Assembly: GCF_006438725.1 (NCBI RefSeq)
Contig: NZ_RCZD01000003.1
Coordinates: forward strand, 310,001 to 374,000
Source: Ewingella americana
Lineage (GTDB): Bacteria > Pseudomonadota > Gammaproteobacteria > Enterobacterales > Enterobacteriaceae
Direction of reading: 5' to 3'
DNA: 64,000 bases
The notes under the pieces are model-generated. The model was not told where the DNA came from and did no database searches. It worked only from the letters and a program-made list of their open reading frames with translations. Of this stretch, positions 20,727-30,288 are shown piece after piece. The translations under genes and the position numbers were made by a program. The number at the start of each line of letters is the position of its first letter. Within the stretch, counting starts at the first letter, position 1.

Positions 20727-20784
20727 AAAAGGGCACGCGTTTTGTGCCCTTTTTCTATAAGATCTTTTACTCAGGATCTTATAG
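20727..20784 (+). terminator. Terminator after dedD plus a second perfect hairpin
   Basis: AAAAGGGCAC (20727-20736) with GTGCCCTTTT (20744-20753) and a following T run form an intrinsic terminator. It is followed at once by a perfect 10-bp inverted repeat, CTATAAGATC (20755-20764) with GATCTTATAG (20775-20784). Confidence 0.85.
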
Positions 20785-20850
20785 GTTTCTGCGGTGATTG
20801 AGGTTTTTTTCATCGCGATTATTAATTTGTTCGGCTGGCAGATTTCCGCT

Positions 20851-20866
20851 ACGCAAACGTTTTCTT
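20851..20866 (+). promoter_or_regulatory. PurR operator upstream of cvpA-purF
   Basis: ACGCAAACGTTTTCTT matches the PurR consensus ANGCAANCGNTTNCNT. It lies just upstream of a -10-like TAGAAT (20874-20879) and about 70 bp before cvpA, the position known in E. coli. It should make cvpA-purF purine-repressed. Confidence 0.9.
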
Positions 20867-20935
20867 TTTCTGTTAGAATTCGCCGCGAAATGGATGTTTG
20901 GGCCGTCTTTACTGGTTTACACACTGGAATAGTTA

Positions 20936-21427
20936 ATGGTCTGGATTGATTACGTCATTATTGCGGTTATTGGGTTTTCGGCTTTAGTCAGCCTGATCCG
21001 GGGTTTTGTCCGCGAGGCCTTATCACTGGTAACCTGGGCTTGTGCCTTCTTCGTTGCCAGCCATTATTACCCGTACCTCGCTATCTATTTCACGCGTTTC
21101 GAAGATGAGTTAGTTCGAAACGGGATCGCAATTGGCATCTTGTTCATCGCGACGTTGATCGTAGGTGCCATTGTCAACTACGTGATTAGCTCTCTGGTTG
21201 AGCGAACCGGATTGTCCGGTACAGACAGGGTGCTGGGGGTGTGCTTCGGCGCACTGCGCGGCGTACTGATTGTCTCCGCGATGCTGTTCTTCCTGGATAC
21301 CTTTACCGGCTTTTCACAAAGTGAGGACTGGAAACAGTCTCAGTTGATCCCACAGTTCAGTTACATCATCAGGTGGTTCTTTGACTACCTGCAGAGCACG
21401 TCGAGTTTCTTGCCAAAACATCTCTAG
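20936..21427 (+). CDS. cvpA: Colicin V production protein CvpA
   Basis: A 163-residue inner membrane protein with four predicted TM helices (about residues 4-20, 25-45, 63-83 and 100-120). It is needed for colicin V export and envelope homeostasis in E. coli, with unclear biochemistry. Conserved elements are MVWIDYVIIAVIG and SLIRGFVREALSLVTW. It is the first gene of the PurR-controlled cvpA-purF operon; purF follows after 31 bp. Confidence 0.95.
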   Translation: MVWIDYVIIAVIGFSALVSLIRGFVREALSLVTWACAFFVASHYYPYLAIYFTRFEDELVRNGIAIGILFIATLIVGAIVNYVISSLVERTGLSGTDRVLGVCFGALRGVLIVSAMLFFLDTFTGFSQSEDWKQSQLIPQFSYIIRWFFDYLQSTSSFLPKHL

Positions 21428-21458
21428 TTTTTGGCAGCGTTGATGAGGAAAAGACAAC

Positions 21459-22976
21459 ATGTGCGGTATTGTCGGTATCGCCGGTTTCACGCCGGTAAAC
21501 CAGTCGATTTATGACGCGTTAACGGTGTTACAACACCGTGGGCAGGATGCCGCGGGCATCGTCACCATTGATGCCAATAACAATTTCCGTTTACGGAAAG
21601 CCAATGGCCTGGTGAGAGATGTATTCGAAGCACGCCATATGCAACGTTTGCAGGGCAACATGGGTATTGGCCATGTTCGTTACCCTACGGCTGGCAGTTC
21701 CAGCGCTTCCGAAGCTCAACCGTTTTACGTCAACTCTCCGTTCGGCATTACCCTTGCCCATAACGGTAACCTGACCAACGCCCACGAATTGAGAAGTAAC
21801 TTGTTCGAAGGCCAGCGCCGCCATGTGAACACCACTTCAGATTCCGAAATTCTGCTCAATATTCTGGCCAGTGAACTTGACCGTTTCCAGCACTACCCGC
21901 TGGAAGCTGACAACGTGTTCGCCGCCGTCGCTGCCATGAACCTGAAAATCCGCGGCGCTTATGCCTGTGTGGCGATGATCATCGGTCACGGTATGCTGGC
22001 GTTTCGTGATCCGCACGGCATCCGCCCGCTGGTTATCGGCAAACGCACGCTGGAAGACGGCCGTTACGAGTATATGGTGGCCTCAGAAAGCGTGGCACTG
22101 GACACCCTGGGCTTTGAGTTCCTGCGTGACGTCGCGCCGGGTGAAGCGGTGTACATCACCGAAAAAGGCCAACTGTTCACCCGCCTGTGTGCTGAAAATC
22201 CTCAATACAATCCGTGCCTGTTCGAGTACGTTTATTTCGCGCGTCCTGACTCCTTCATCGACAAAATTTCCGTCTATAGCGCCCGCGTGCGCATGGGGCA
22301 GAAACTGGGCGCGAAAATCGCCCGCGAGTGGGAAGATCTGGACATCGACGTGGTCATTCCGATCCCTGAAACCTCGTGTGATATCGCGCTGGAAATTGCC
22401 CGTATTCTCGACAAGCCTTATCGTCAGGGCTTCGTCAAGAACCGCTACGTGGGCCGTACCTTTATCATGCCGGGTCAGGTGGAACGCCGTAAGTCGGTAC
22501 GCCGCAAGCTGAATGCCAACCGTGCGGAGTTCCGTGATAAAAACGTCCTGCTGGTGGATGACTCCATCGTGCGTGGTACGACCTCTCAGCAAATTGTTGA
22601 GATGGCGCGTGAAGCGGGCGCGAGACGCGTTTATCTGGCGTCTGCGGCACCGGAAATTCGCTTCCCGAACGTTTACGGCATCGACATGCCGAGCGCCAAT
22701 GAGCTGATTGCGCATGGCCGCGAAGTCAACGAAATCAGACAGATGATCGGTGCAGATGCATTGATCTTCCAGGACCTCAGTGATCTGATCGCTGCGGTGA
22801 AAGAAGACAACACGGATATCGAACATTTCGAATGTTCAGTATTCGATGGCGTCTATGTCACCAAAGACGTTGACCAAAATTACCTCGAGTATCTCGAATC
22901 TCTGCGCAACGATGACGCTCAGGCGTTACGCGGCCAGCAGGAAGCCGAGAATCTGGAAATGCATAACGAAGGCTGA
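21459..22976 (+). CDS. purF: Amidophosphoribosyltransferase PurF
   Basis: PurF makes 5-phosphoribosylamine from PRPP and glutamine, the committed step of purine synthesis. The 505 residues begin MCGIVGIAG, where Cys2 becomes the N-terminal nucleophile of the glutaminase domain after Met removal. The C-terminal phosphoribosyltransferase domain carries the PRPP loop [17 protein letters not shown] (about residue 365). Length and motifs match E. coli PurF. A GAGGAAAAG ribosome site precedes the ATG. Confidence 0.98.
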   Translation: MCGIVGIAGFTPVNQSIYDALTVLQHRGQDAAGIVTIDANNNFRLRKANGLVRDVFEARHMQRLQGNMGIGHVRYPTAGSSSASEAQPFYVNSPFGITLAHNGNLTNAHELRSNLFEGQRRHVNTTSDSEILLNILASELDRFQHYPLEADNVFAAVAAMNLKIRGAYACVAMIIGHGMLAFRDPHGIRPLVIGKRTLEDGRYEYMVASESVALDTLGFEFLRDVAPGEAVYITEKGQLFTRLCAENPQYNPCLFEYVYFARPDSFIDKISVYSARVRMGQKLGAKIAREWEDLDIDVVIPIPETSCDIALEIARILDKPYRQGFVKNRYVGRTFIMPGQVERRKSVRRKLNANRAEFRDKNVLLVDDSIVRGTTSQQIVEMAREAGARRVYLASAAPEIRFPNVYGIDMPSANELIAHGREVNEIRQMIGADALIFQDLSDLIAAVKEDNTDIEHFECSVFDGVYVTKDVDQNYLEYLESLRNDDAQALRGQQEAENLEMHNEG

Positions 22977-22996
22977 TTTTTCACCACGCCTTTTGC

Positions 22997-23040
22997 GGCG
23001 CGTCTTGTTCGGTTGACTGACCGGCGGACGCGCCTTTTTT
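22997..23040 (+). terminator. Terminator of cvpA-purF
   Basis: GGCGCGTC (22997-23004) pairs with GACGCGCC (23027-23034) and six T follow. The 22-nt loop contains a smaller CCGG-type stem. Confidence 0.85.
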
Positions 23041-23171
23041 ATGCCCTGAATTTGCTCCTGTCACCGGTGGCGAGCGGGCTTGCTTATCGCCGGGCATTGC
23101 GGCAAAGTCATCAAAATGACTTTTTGTCTGTCAAAGCGCCGTTTTGGTGCAACTTTTCAGAGGCAGTTTTC

Positions 23172-23744
23172 ATGAAACGACTTATTGTCGGCATTTCCGG
23201 CGCAAGTGGCGCAATTTATGGCGTCCGGTTACTTGAGGTTTTGCAAAGCATTGCTGATATCGAAACCCATCTGGTGATGAGTAACGCTGCCCGCCAGACC
23301 CTGACACTGGAAACTGACCTGACACTGCGTGATGTTCAGCAACTGGCTGACGTGGTGCATGATTCCCGTGATATCGCCGCCAACATCTCCTCCGGTTCCT
23401 TTAAAACGGCGGGAATGGTGATATTACCCTGCTCGATTAAAACCCTCTCCGGCATCGTCAACAGCTATACCGACGGTCTGCTGACCCGAGCCGCCGACGT
23501 GGTGCTCAAAGAGAGCCGCCGTCTGGTGCTGTGCGTGCGTGAAACACCACTGCACCTCGGGCATTTGCGCCTGATGACCCAGGCCGCTGAACTTGGCGCG
23601 GTGATCATGCCGCCAGTACCGGCGTTTTATCATCGCCCGACCTGCGTTGACGACATTATCAATCAAACCGTAAACCGGGTTATTGACCAGTTTGATATTG
23701 AACTGCCGGAAGACCTTTTTGTTCGATGGCAGGGCAGTCGCTAG
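23172..23744 (+). CDS. ubiX: Flavin prenyltransferase UbiX
   Basis: UbiX prenylates FMN to make the cofactor of the UbiD decarboxylase in ubiquinone synthesis. The 190 residues start MKRLIVGISGASGAIYGVRLLE, and include AANISSGSFKTAGMVILPC, RRLVLCVRETPLHLGHL and PPVPAFYH, all family signatures. I start at the ATG at 23172; a longer reading from 23013 overlaps the purF terminator and has no family match. It appears to be transcribed alone. Confidence 0.95.
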   Translation: MKRLIVGISGASGAIYGVRLLEVLQSIADIETHLVMSNAARQTLTLETDLTLRDVQQLADVVHDSRDIAANISSGSFKTAGMVILPCSIKTLSGIVNSYTDGLLTRAADVVLKESRRLVLCVRETPLHLGHLRLMTQAAELGAVIMPPVPAFYHRPTCVDDIINQTVNRVIDQFDIELPEDLFVRWQGSR

Positions 23745-23791
23745 ACCTTCTTCACCATTTAAGCCCATCTTTTACACAAATTGATAACATC

Positions 23792-23829
23792 GCACCAAAA
23801 TCAAACATTGGTTGTTTCATTTTGGTGCA
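23792..23829 (+). promoter_or_regulatory. Paired NtrC-like boxes upstream of argT
   Basis: GCACCAAAAT (23792-23801) and ATTTTGGTGC (23819-23828) are exact inverted copies and each fits half of the NtrC site TGCACCA-N3-TGGTGCA. They lie about 125 bp upstream of the sigma-54 type promoter at 23945, a usual enhancer distance. The rest of the 338-bp ubiX-argT gap has no gene. Confidence 0.65.
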
Positions 23830-23944
23830 CTCCTGTTGCACTCTATTCCTGTACGCTAGACATCCCGCTGATTTCCAGAGTTATGTTGCTGTTATTTTAA
23901 TCGTATCGGGCGACGGTGGTCGCTTACCCCGACCGGATCAAAAT

Positions 23945-23960
23945 CGGCATGAAAACTGCA
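23945..23960 (+). promoter_or_regulatory. Sigma-54 type promoter of argT
   Basis: CGGCATGAAAACTGCA has GG and GC at the required 10-nt spacing of the -24/-12 promoter (consensus TGGCACG-N4-TTGCA). In Salmonella the argT gene is also known to be nitrogen regulated. Start of transcription would be near 23972. Confidence 0.65.
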
Positions 23961-24082
23961 TGGTGAATGAGAGGGGAATACAATTTCCCGACAGCTCGAC
24001 CGGCTTTACCAATAATAAAAAGACGTTCAAACACAACTGAAACGATCAACCACAACAGACGATTAATGACTGAGGGTAATGT

Positions 24083-24865
24083 ATGAAAAAGTTGTTCAAG
24101 GTTCTTCCGCTAGTTTTGGTTTTAGCCAGTGTCAGCAGCGCTTTTGCCGCCGCCCCTAAAGCCATTAAGATCGGAACCGACCCGACTTACGCCCCATTTG
24201 AATCGAAAGACTCCAGCGGCAAACTGGTCGGTTTTGATATCGATCTGGCGAACGAAATGTGCAAGCGTGCTGCAATCAAATGTACTTTTGTCGAAAGTGA
24301 TTTTGATGCGCTGATCCCGTCGCTGAAAGCCAAGAAAATCGATGCCATCATTTCATCTCTTTCTATTACCGAAAAACGTCAGCAGGAAATTGATTTTACT
24401 GACAAACTTTATGCAGCTAATGCTCGTTTGATCGCTCCGAAAGGCACCAAAATCGTCCCTACGCTGGACGCGCTGAAAGGCAAAAACGTCGGTGTTCTGC
24501 AAGGGTCAACTCAGGAAGCCTATGCCAACGCTATGTGGCAGCCTAAAGGTATCAACGTAGTGGCTTACCAGAACCAGGATCTCATCTATGCAGACCTGGC
24601 GTCTGGCCGCCTTGATGTTGCATTCCAGGACGAAGTGGCAGGCAGCGAAGGCTTCCTGAAACAGGCTCCGGGTAAAGACTACGTGTTTGCTGGCCCGTCG
24701 GTTAAAGATGACAAATACTTTGGCGTGGGTACCGGTATGGGCCTGCGTAAAGATGACGGTGATCTGAAAGCCGCACTGAACAAAGCCTTTGCCGATATGC
24801 GCAAAGACGGCACTTACGCCAAACTGGCGAAGAAATACTTCAGCTTTGACGTTTACGGCGGCTAA
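24083..24865 (+). CDS. argT: Periplasmic lysine/arginine/ornithine- or histidine-binding protein (ArgT/HisJ)
   Basis: The 260-residue ABC solute-binding protein has a signal peptide (residues 1-22, ending SAFA) and mature sequence with [20 protein letters not shown]. Only one such gene is present, whereas E. coli has argT and hisJ in tandem. Segments such as [25 protein letters not shown] and [14 protein letters not shown] look closer to ArgT, while PTYAPFESK resembles HisJ, so it may serve both ligands. It delivers substrate to HisQMP. Nitrogen control is suggested by the sigma-54 promoter. Confidence 0.92.
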   Translation: MKKLFKVLPLVLVLASVSSAFAAAPKAIKIGTDPTYAPFESKDSSGKLVGFDIDLANEMCKRAAIKCTFVESDFDALIPSLKAKKIDAIISSLSITEKRQQEIDFTDKLYAANARLIAPKGTKIVPTLDALKGKNVGVLQGSTQEAYANAMWQPKGINVVAYQNQDLIYADLASGRLDVAFQDEVAGSEGFLKQAPGKDYVFAGPSVKDDKYFGVGTGMGLRKDDGDLKAALNKAFADMRKDGTYAKLAKKYFSFDVYGG

Positions 24866-24884
24866 TCGATAGTGCCATGACGTC

Positions 24885-24964
24885 TGCGGCCTGCCTGAGC
24901 CAGGTGGGCCGCATCAGGTCACTTCCGTACACACTCTTTTTATAAAAAACACCTGCGGCAGGTG
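24885..24964 (+). other. Hairpins between argT and hisQ
   Basis: TGCGGCC (24885-24891) pairs with GGCCGCA (24907-24913), with an inner CCTG/CAGG stem. A second hairpin CACCTG-CGG-CAGGTG lies at 24950-24964. There is no T run, so these look like REP-like stabilisers of the argT message that lower expression of the permease genes. Confidence 0.65.
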
Positions 24965-24995
24965 ACACGACGTTGGTCAAAGACAGGAACAGAGC

Positions 24996-25682
24996 ATGTT
25001 ATATGGGTATTCCCAGGTCATTATTCAGGGCACATTGGTCACGCTGGAACTGGCAATTTCTTCCGTTCTGCTGGCTGTAGTCATTGGTTTAATCGGGGCA
25101 GGTGGCAAACTTTCCAAAAACCGTCTGATTTCTGCGTTTTTCGGTTGCTACACTACGCTTATCCGTGGTGTGCCTGATTTGGTTCTTATGTTGTTGATTT
25201 TCTACGGTTTACAGATTTTTCTCAACAGCGTGACCGAATCGCTGGGCATGGCGCAGATTGATATTGATCCGCTCAGTGCCGGTATTATTACGCTCGGTTT
25301 TATCTACGGTGCGTACTTCACCGAGACGTTCCGTGGCGCTTTTATGGCGGTTCCCCGCGGTCAAATCGAAGCGGCGACGGCGTTTGGCTTCAGCGGCGCA
25401 CAAATCTTCCGCCGCATTCTGTTCCCGGCCATGATGCGCTTTGCCTTACCCGGCATCGGCAACAACTGGCAGGTGATCCTCAAAGCGACTGCGCTGGTGT
25501 CACTGCTGGGTCTCAATGATGTGGTGAAAGCCACCGTGCTGGCCGGTAAAGGCACCTATCAGCCGTTTTACTTCGCCATCGTAGCCGGTGTGATTTATCT
25601 GGTGTTTACCACGGTTTCCAATGGAGTGCTGTTATGGCTCGAACGCCGTTATTCGCTGGGCGTGAAGAGGGCTGAGCTATGA
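24996..25682 (+). CDS. hisQ: Histidine/LAO ABC transporter permease HisQ
   Basis: A 228-residue inner membrane permease of the HisMQ type with about five TM helices. The cytoplasmic EAA loop reads IEAATAFGFSGAQIFRRIL (about residue 125), which docks on HisP. It starts MLYGYSQVIIQGTLVTLELA. Its end overlaps hisM by 4 bp (ATGA), so the two permeases are translationally coupled and should form a heterodimer. Confidence 0.96.
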   Translation: MLYGYSQVIIQGTLVTLELAISSVLLAVVIGLIGAGGKLSKNRLISAFFGCYTTLIRGVPDLVLMLLIFYGLQIFLNSVTESLGMAQIDIDPLSAGIITLGFIYGAYFTETFRGAFMAVPRGQIEAATAFGFSGAQIFRRILFPAMMRFALPGIGNNWQVILKATALVSLLGLNDVVKATVLAGKGTYQPFYFAIVAGVIYLVFTTVSNGVLLWLERRYSLGVKRAEL

Positions 25683-26392
25683 TTGATATCCTGCAACAAT
25701 ACGGCATGTCGCTGCTCTACAGCGATGGCTACCGTTTTACCGGCCTGGCCGTCACGCTGTGGCTGTTAATCAGCTCCGTGGTCATGGGAGGGTTGCTGGC
25801 GATACCGATGGCAGTAGGGCGCGTGTCGTCAAACCCATTCGTCCGTCTGCCTATCTGGCTTTATACCTATGTGTTTCGCGGTACGCCGCTCTATGTGCAG
25901 CTGCTGGTATTTTACTCCGGCATGTACAGTCTGGAGATCATCCGTGGCACTGATTTTCTCAACGCCTTTTTCCGCAGTGGTCTGAATTGTACGATTCTGG
26001 CACTGACGCTGAACACCTGCGCTTACACCACCGAGATCTTTGCCGGTGCGATACGCGCGGTGCCGCACGGTGAAATTGAAGCGGCGAATGCCTACGGCTT
26101 CTCACGTTTTAAACTCTATACCTGCATTATTTTACCGTCGGCGCTGCGCACGGCCTTACCCGCTTACAGCAACGAAGTGATCCTGATGCTGCACTCTACC
26201 GCGCTGGCGTTTACCGCCACCGTGCCGGACGTACTGAAAATCGCCCGCGACATCAACTCGGCCACCTATCAGCCGTTTTACGCGTTCGGCATTGCAGCGG
26301 TGATTTATCTTTGTGTTTCCTTTGTCCTGATCGGTCTGTTCCGCAAGGCGGAAAAACGCTGGCTGGCGCACGTGAAGCCTCAAACTCATTAA
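25679..26392 (+). CDS. hisM: Histidine/LAO ABC transporter permease HisM
   Basis: The second permease, 237 residues, with five predicted TM helices and the EAA loop [19 protein letters not shown]. The start [20 protein letters not shown] is family typical. It overlaps hisQ by 4 bp, and hisP begins 43 bp downstream. Confidence 0.96.
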   Translation: MIDILQQYGMSLLYSDGYRFTGLAVTLWLLISSVVMGGLLAIPMAVGRVSSNPFVRLPIWLYTYVFRGTPLYVQLLVFYSGMYSLEIIRGTDFLNAFFRSGLNCTILALTLNTCAYTTEIFAGAIRAVPHGEIEAANAYGFSRFKLYTCIILPSALRTALPAYSNEVILMLHSTALAFTATVPDVLKIARDINSATYQPFYAFGIAAVIYLCVSFVLIGLFRKAEKRWLAHVKPQTH

Positions 26393-26435
26393 TAAGCCTT
26401 ATTTTTATGGACATAACTTTTTGCGGGATAACATT

Positions 26436-27209
26436 ATGCCAGACAACAAATTAGCGGTTCTCGACCTGCACAAACGCTATGGTGACCATGAAGTCCTGAA
26501 AGGCGTGTCTTTGTCCGCCAATGCCGGTGATGTGATCAGCATTATTGGGTCATCCGGCTCGGGGAAAAGTACCTTCCTGCGTTGCATTAACTTCCTTGAG
26601 AAACCAAGCGAAGGGTCGATCAGCGTCAATAATCAGGATATCCGTATGGTGCGCGACACCGACGGTCAGTTGAAAGTCTTCGATAAAAAGCAACTGCAAC
26701 TGCTGCGTACCAAGCTGACCATGGTGTTCCAGCATTTCAATTTGTGGAGCCATATGACGGTACTAGAAAACGTCATGGAAGCGCCGGTGCAGGTGTTGGG
26801 GTTAAGCAAGGCGGAAGCGCGCGAACGTGCGGTGAAGTATCTCGATAAAGTCGGCATCGACGCACGAGCGCAGGGAAAATATCCGGTGAATCTCTCTGGC
26901 GGACAGCAGCAGCGCGTTTCTATTGCCCGTGCGCTGGCGATGGAGCCTGAAGTGTTACTGTTTGACGAACCGACCTCCGCGCTGGACCCTGAGCTGGTAG
27001 GCGAAGTATTGCGTATCATGCAGAAACTGGCGGAAGAGGGCAAAACCATGGTGGTGGTGACGCACGAAATGGAATTTGCCCGCCATGTTTCCAGCCACGT
27101 TATTTTCCTGCATCAGGGCGTGATTGAAGAGCAGGGCAACCCGGCTGATGTGTTTGGCAGCCCGAAATCCGCGCGTTTACAGCAATTCCTGTCGGGTGCG
27201 CTGAAGTAA
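26436..27209 (+). CDS. hisP: Histidine/LAO ABC transporter ATP-binding protein HisP
   Basis: The 257-residue ATPase powering HisQM. Walker A is GSSGSGKST, the Q-loop follows in [11 protein letters not shown], the ABC signature is LSGGQQQR and Walker B is [13 protein letters not shown], with the switch His in VVTHEMEF. Length equals E. coli HisP. I use the ATG at 26436 ([17 protein letters not shown]). It is the last gene of the operon before a strong terminator. Confidence 0.97.
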   Translation: MPDNKLAVLDLHKRYGDHEVLKGVSLSANAGDVISIIGSSGSGKSTFLRCINFLEKPSEGSISVNNQDIRMVRDTDGQLKVFDKKQLQLLRTKLTMVFQHFNLWSHMTVLENVMEAPVQVLGLSKAEARERAVKYLDKVGIDARAQGKYPVNLSGGQQQRVSIARALAMEPEVLLFDEPTSALDPELVGEVLRIMQKLAEEGKTMVVVTHEMEFARHVSSHVIFLHQGVIEEQGNPADVFGSPKSARLQQFLSGALK

Positions 27210-27235
27210 GAAAGAAGAAATCAGTCAGGTATTAA

Positions 27236-27264
27236 AAAAAACCGCCCATGCAGGCGGTTTTTTT
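27236..27264. terminator. Bidirectional terminator between hisP and pepT
   Basis: A run of A followed by AACCGCC (27240-27246), a short loop, GGCGGTT (27253-27259) and a run of T. It can end transcripts from both convergent genes. Confidence 0.9.
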
Positions 27265-27275
27265 ATCCCGGGAAA

Positions 27276-28508
27276 TCAGCCTTTCGCGGCCAGCAGGCAG
27301 AGCTGAACGGTCAGTTCGTAGGATTTCACAAACGAGCTGACCGGCAGGAACTCATACTTTGAGTGGAAGTTATGCGCGCCGGTAAAGTAGTTTGGCGTCA
27401 GCAGACCTTTGGCCGAGAGCGCGGCGCCATCAGTCCCTCCGCGCATCGGGATCACTTTCGGCTCGACGCCAATCTCTTTCAACCCGGCAAAAATGAGCTC
27501 GATGGCGCGTTTATCTTCGCCAATCGCGCTGCTGATATTGCTGTAGGTGTCACTGATCTCCACCGACACTTTTGCGGTTGGATATTTGGCGGCGATCTGT
27601 TTGGCAACGTCTTCGATTTTCTGTTTGCGTGCGGCGAAGCTGGCGCTGTCGAAATCACGGATTGAGGCGTGCAGCTTGGCACCTTGCTGGCTGGCATTCA
27701 TGCCGTTGAACCAGACATAGCCTTCGCGTCCTTCGGTATTTTCCGGCGTTTCAGCACGGTCAAATGCGCTCATAAAATCATGCGCCATCAGCATGGGGTT
27801 AACTAACACGCCTTTGGCCGACATCGGGTGCGCGGTCACGCCGGTGAAGGTGATTTCCGCTGCTGCCGCATTAAAGTTCTCATACACCACTTCGCCCAGT
27901 TCGCAGCAGTCGATGGTATAGGCGAAATCAACGTCAAAGCGTTTGAGGTCCAGCGCCTTGGCGCCGCGCAGGCCGATCTCTTCATCTGGCACAAAGGCCA
28001 CCACGATATCGCCGTACTGTTGGTCGTCACGCAGATTTTCCAGCAACGTCATCACTACCGTCACGGCCGCTTTGTTATCAGCACCGAGCACGCTGGTGCC
28101 GTCGCTGAAAATAATCTCTTCGCCTTTGTAAGGCAAAATCTCCGGGCGCTCGGACGGACGCAGCCAGATGTCTTTCTCTTTGTTCAGACAAACATCGTCA
28201 CCCGTAAAGGTCAGCGTCTGCGGATGAATATCCGGGCTCAGACCAACGTCAACGGTATCAATATGGGTGATAAAACCAATGCGCGGACCGCCCAATTTGG
28301 TACCCGGCTTCACGGCAGTGACGGTGGCGTGCTCATCAATCTGAATGTTTTGCAGGCCCAGCGTTTTCAGTTCATCAGCCAGCAGTTTCGCCAGTGTGTG
28401 TTGCCCCGGCGTGCTTGGCAGCGTGGTGGCGTGGGCATCACTTTGCGTGGTGACGGCAAGGTAGCGAAAGAAACGGTCGGAAAGCTGTTTTGCGAGTGTT
28501 GTCGACAT
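27276..28508 (-). CDS. pepT: Peptidase T (tripeptide aminopeptidase)
   Basis: A cytoplasmic M20 zinc aminopeptidase releasing N-terminal residues from tripeptides. The 410 residues show the metal ligands in GFITHIDTVDVG, LGADNKAAVTVVM and FVPDEEIGLRGA, and the late His in TGAHNFHSKYEF. I start at the ATG at 28508 (MSTTLAKQLSDRFFRYLAV), which has AGGGG upstream. It is divergent from the dppA-like gene with about 150 bp between. Confidence 0.96.
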   Translation of the reverse strand: MSTTLAKQLSDRFFRYLAVTTQSDAHATTLPSTPGQHTLAKLLADELKTLGLQNIQIDEHATVTAVKPGTKLGGPRIGFITHIDTVDVGLSPDIHPQTLTFTGDDVCLNKEKDIWLRPSERPEILPYKGEEIIFSDGTSVLGADNKAAVTVVMTLLENLRDDQQYGDIVVAFVPDEEIGLRGAKALDLKRFDVDFAYTIDCCELGEVVYENFNAAAAEITFTGVTAHPMSAKGVLVNPMLMAHDFMSAFDRAETPENTEGREGYVWFNGMNASQQGAKLHASIRDFDSASFAARKQKIEDVAKQIAAKYPTAKVSVEISDTYSNISSAIGEDKRAIELIFAGLKEIGVEPKVIPMRGGTDGAALSAKGLLTPNYFTGAHNFHSKYEFLPVSSFVKSYELTVQLCLLAAKG

Positions 28509-28657
28509 CTTGACCCCTAAGTTTGCGCACATATAAGACTTTCATATATAACAGAGTATTACAAAGCGTTGCACGAATGTTAATCTGTTTTTACTTTTGT
28601 ACCACGATTCAGTAGCAGGATCATTAAAGCGTTTAATCACTTCTGACAGGGAAAACG

Positions 28658-30253
28658 ATGAAACAGAAAATATTAAAACTAAGCACCGGATTAATGGCAC
28701 TGGCGATGGTAAGCGGCGTTTCCGCGAAGACGCTGGTGTACTGTTCTGAAGGTTCACCGGAACAATTCAACCCACAGCTTTATACCTCTGGCACCTCTGT
28801 GGACGCCAGCGCAGCCCCGATTTACAACCGTCTGGTGGACTTCAAAACCGGCACCACCGAACTGGTGCCAAGCCTGGCCGAAAGCTGGGACGTCAGCCCG
28901 GATGGTAAGACCTACACTTTCCATCTGCGCCAAGGGGTGAAATTCCAAAGCAGCAAACTGTTCACGCCAACCCGTGACTTCAACGCTGACGACGTAATTT
29001 TCTCCTTTATGCGCCAGAAAGACGAAAGTAATCCGTACCATAAAGTGTCGGGCGGCACGTATCTCAACTTTGACAGCCTGAAAATGGGCGATTTGATCGG
29101 CACTATCGACAAAGTGGATGATCACACCGTACGCTTTAATCTGACCCGCCCGGAAGCACCGTTTGTCGCCGATCTGGCCTGGTATTTCGCCTCTATCCTC
29201 TCGGCAGAATATGCCGATCAGATGCTCAAAGCCGGTACGCCAGAGAAAGTCGACATGAACCCGATCGGCACCGGTCCGTTCGAACTGGTGCAGTATCAGA
29301 AAGACACCCGTCTGCTGTTCAAAGCGTTCCCGGACTATTGGCAGGGCAAATCGAAAATCGACCGTTTGGTGTACTCCATTACCCCGGATGCCTCAATGCG
29401 TCTTGCCAAGCTGGAGAAGAACGAGTGTCAGGTGATGCCCTTCCCGAACCCGGCCGATCTCGACCGGATGCGCGCCAATAAAGACATCAATCTGATGAGC
29501 AAGTCTGGCCTGAATACCGGTTTCCTGTCGTTTAATACTCAGAAGCCACCGCTGGATAACGTCAAAGTGCGTCAGGCGCTGAGCATGGCAATCAACAAAC
29601 CTGAAATTATCGACGCGGTATTCCGCGGTACCGGCACGGCGGCGAAAACGCTATTGCCAACCGGTGTCTGGAGCTACAACGATAAAGTGACGGATTACGA
29701 GTATTCACCGGAAAAAGCCAAAGCCCTGCTGGCTGAAGCCGGAATGCCGAACGGTTTTGATATTGATCTGTGGGCAATGCCTGTTCAGCGTCCGTATAAC
29801 CCGAATGCCCGTCGTATGGCAGAGATGATTCAGTCCGACTGGGCGAAGATTGGCGTGAAAGCGCACATCATCAGCTACGAGTGGGGTGAGTATCAGACCC
29901 GCGTGCGTAACGGCGAGCACATGGCGGCCCTGATGGGTTGGACCACTGCCAACGGTGACCCGGATAACTTCTTCGGTCCGCTGTTTACCTGTAACGCGGC
30001 CAAAGGCGGTTCTAACTCGGCCAAGTGGTGTTACCCACCGTTTGACAAGTTAATCACCGAAGCCAAAGAAACCACCGATCACGGCAAACGTGTGGCGTTG
30101 TACGAAGAAGCTCAGCAGGTGATGCACGACCAGGCACCGGCGGTGTTTATCGCGCACTCAACCATCTTCGAGCCAGTACGCAAAGAAGTGACCGGCTACG
30201 AGATTGACCCGTTCGGGAAGCATATTTTCTATCAGGCCGATATCAAGGAGTGA
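28658..30253 (+). CDS. DppA-like periplasmic peptide-binding protein, orphan
   Basis: A 531-residue ABC solute-binding protein (SBP family 5). The signal peptide covers residues 1-23 (ending GVSA) and the mature start KTLVYCSEGSPEQFNPQL, as well as WAMPVQRPYNPNARRMAEMIQ, match DppA of E. coli very closely. DppA binds dipeptides and, in E. coli, heme. No dppBCDF genes follow, so it must use permeases encoded elsewhere or be a paralogue of a complete system. GACAGGGAAAACG precedes the ATG. Immediately downstream is the repeat mosaic. Confidence 0.88.
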   Translation: MKQKILKLSTGLMALAMVSGVSAKTLVYCSEGSPEQFNPQLYTSGTSVDASAAPIYNRLVDFKTGTTELVPSLAESWDVSPDGKTYTFHLRQGVKFQSSKLFTPTRDFNADDVIFSFMRQKDESNPYHKVSGGTYLNFDSLKMGDLIGTIDKVDDHTVRFNLTRPEAPFVADLAWYFASILSAEYADQMLKAGTPEKVDMNPIGTGPFELVQYQKDTRLLFKAFPDYWQGKSKIDRLVYSITPDASMRLAKLEKNECQVMPFPNPADLDRMRANKDINLMSKSGLNTGFLSFNTQKPPLDNVKVRQALSMAINKPEIIDAVFRGTGTAAKTLLPTGVWSYNDKVTDYEYSPEKAKALLAEAGMPNGFDIDLWAMPVQRPYNPNARRMAEMIQSDWAKIGVKAHIISYEWGEYQTRVRNGEHMAALMGWTTANGDPDNFFGPLFTCNAAKGGSNSAKWCYPPFDKLITEAKETTDHGKRVALYEEAQQVMHDQAPAVFIAHSTIFEPVRKEVTGYEIDPFGKHIFYQADIKE

Positions 30254-30288
30254 TGAAAGGGGGCGGCTTTCGGGCCGCTTCCAAATTA

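Noticed and set aside
22083-22826. Open frame of 247 residues on the minus strand
   Set aside because: It is antisense to purF in GC-rich sequence.
23013-23171. N-terminal extension of ubiX
   Set aside because: It would run through the purF terminator and has no similarity to UbiX; the ATG at 23172 gives the usual protein.
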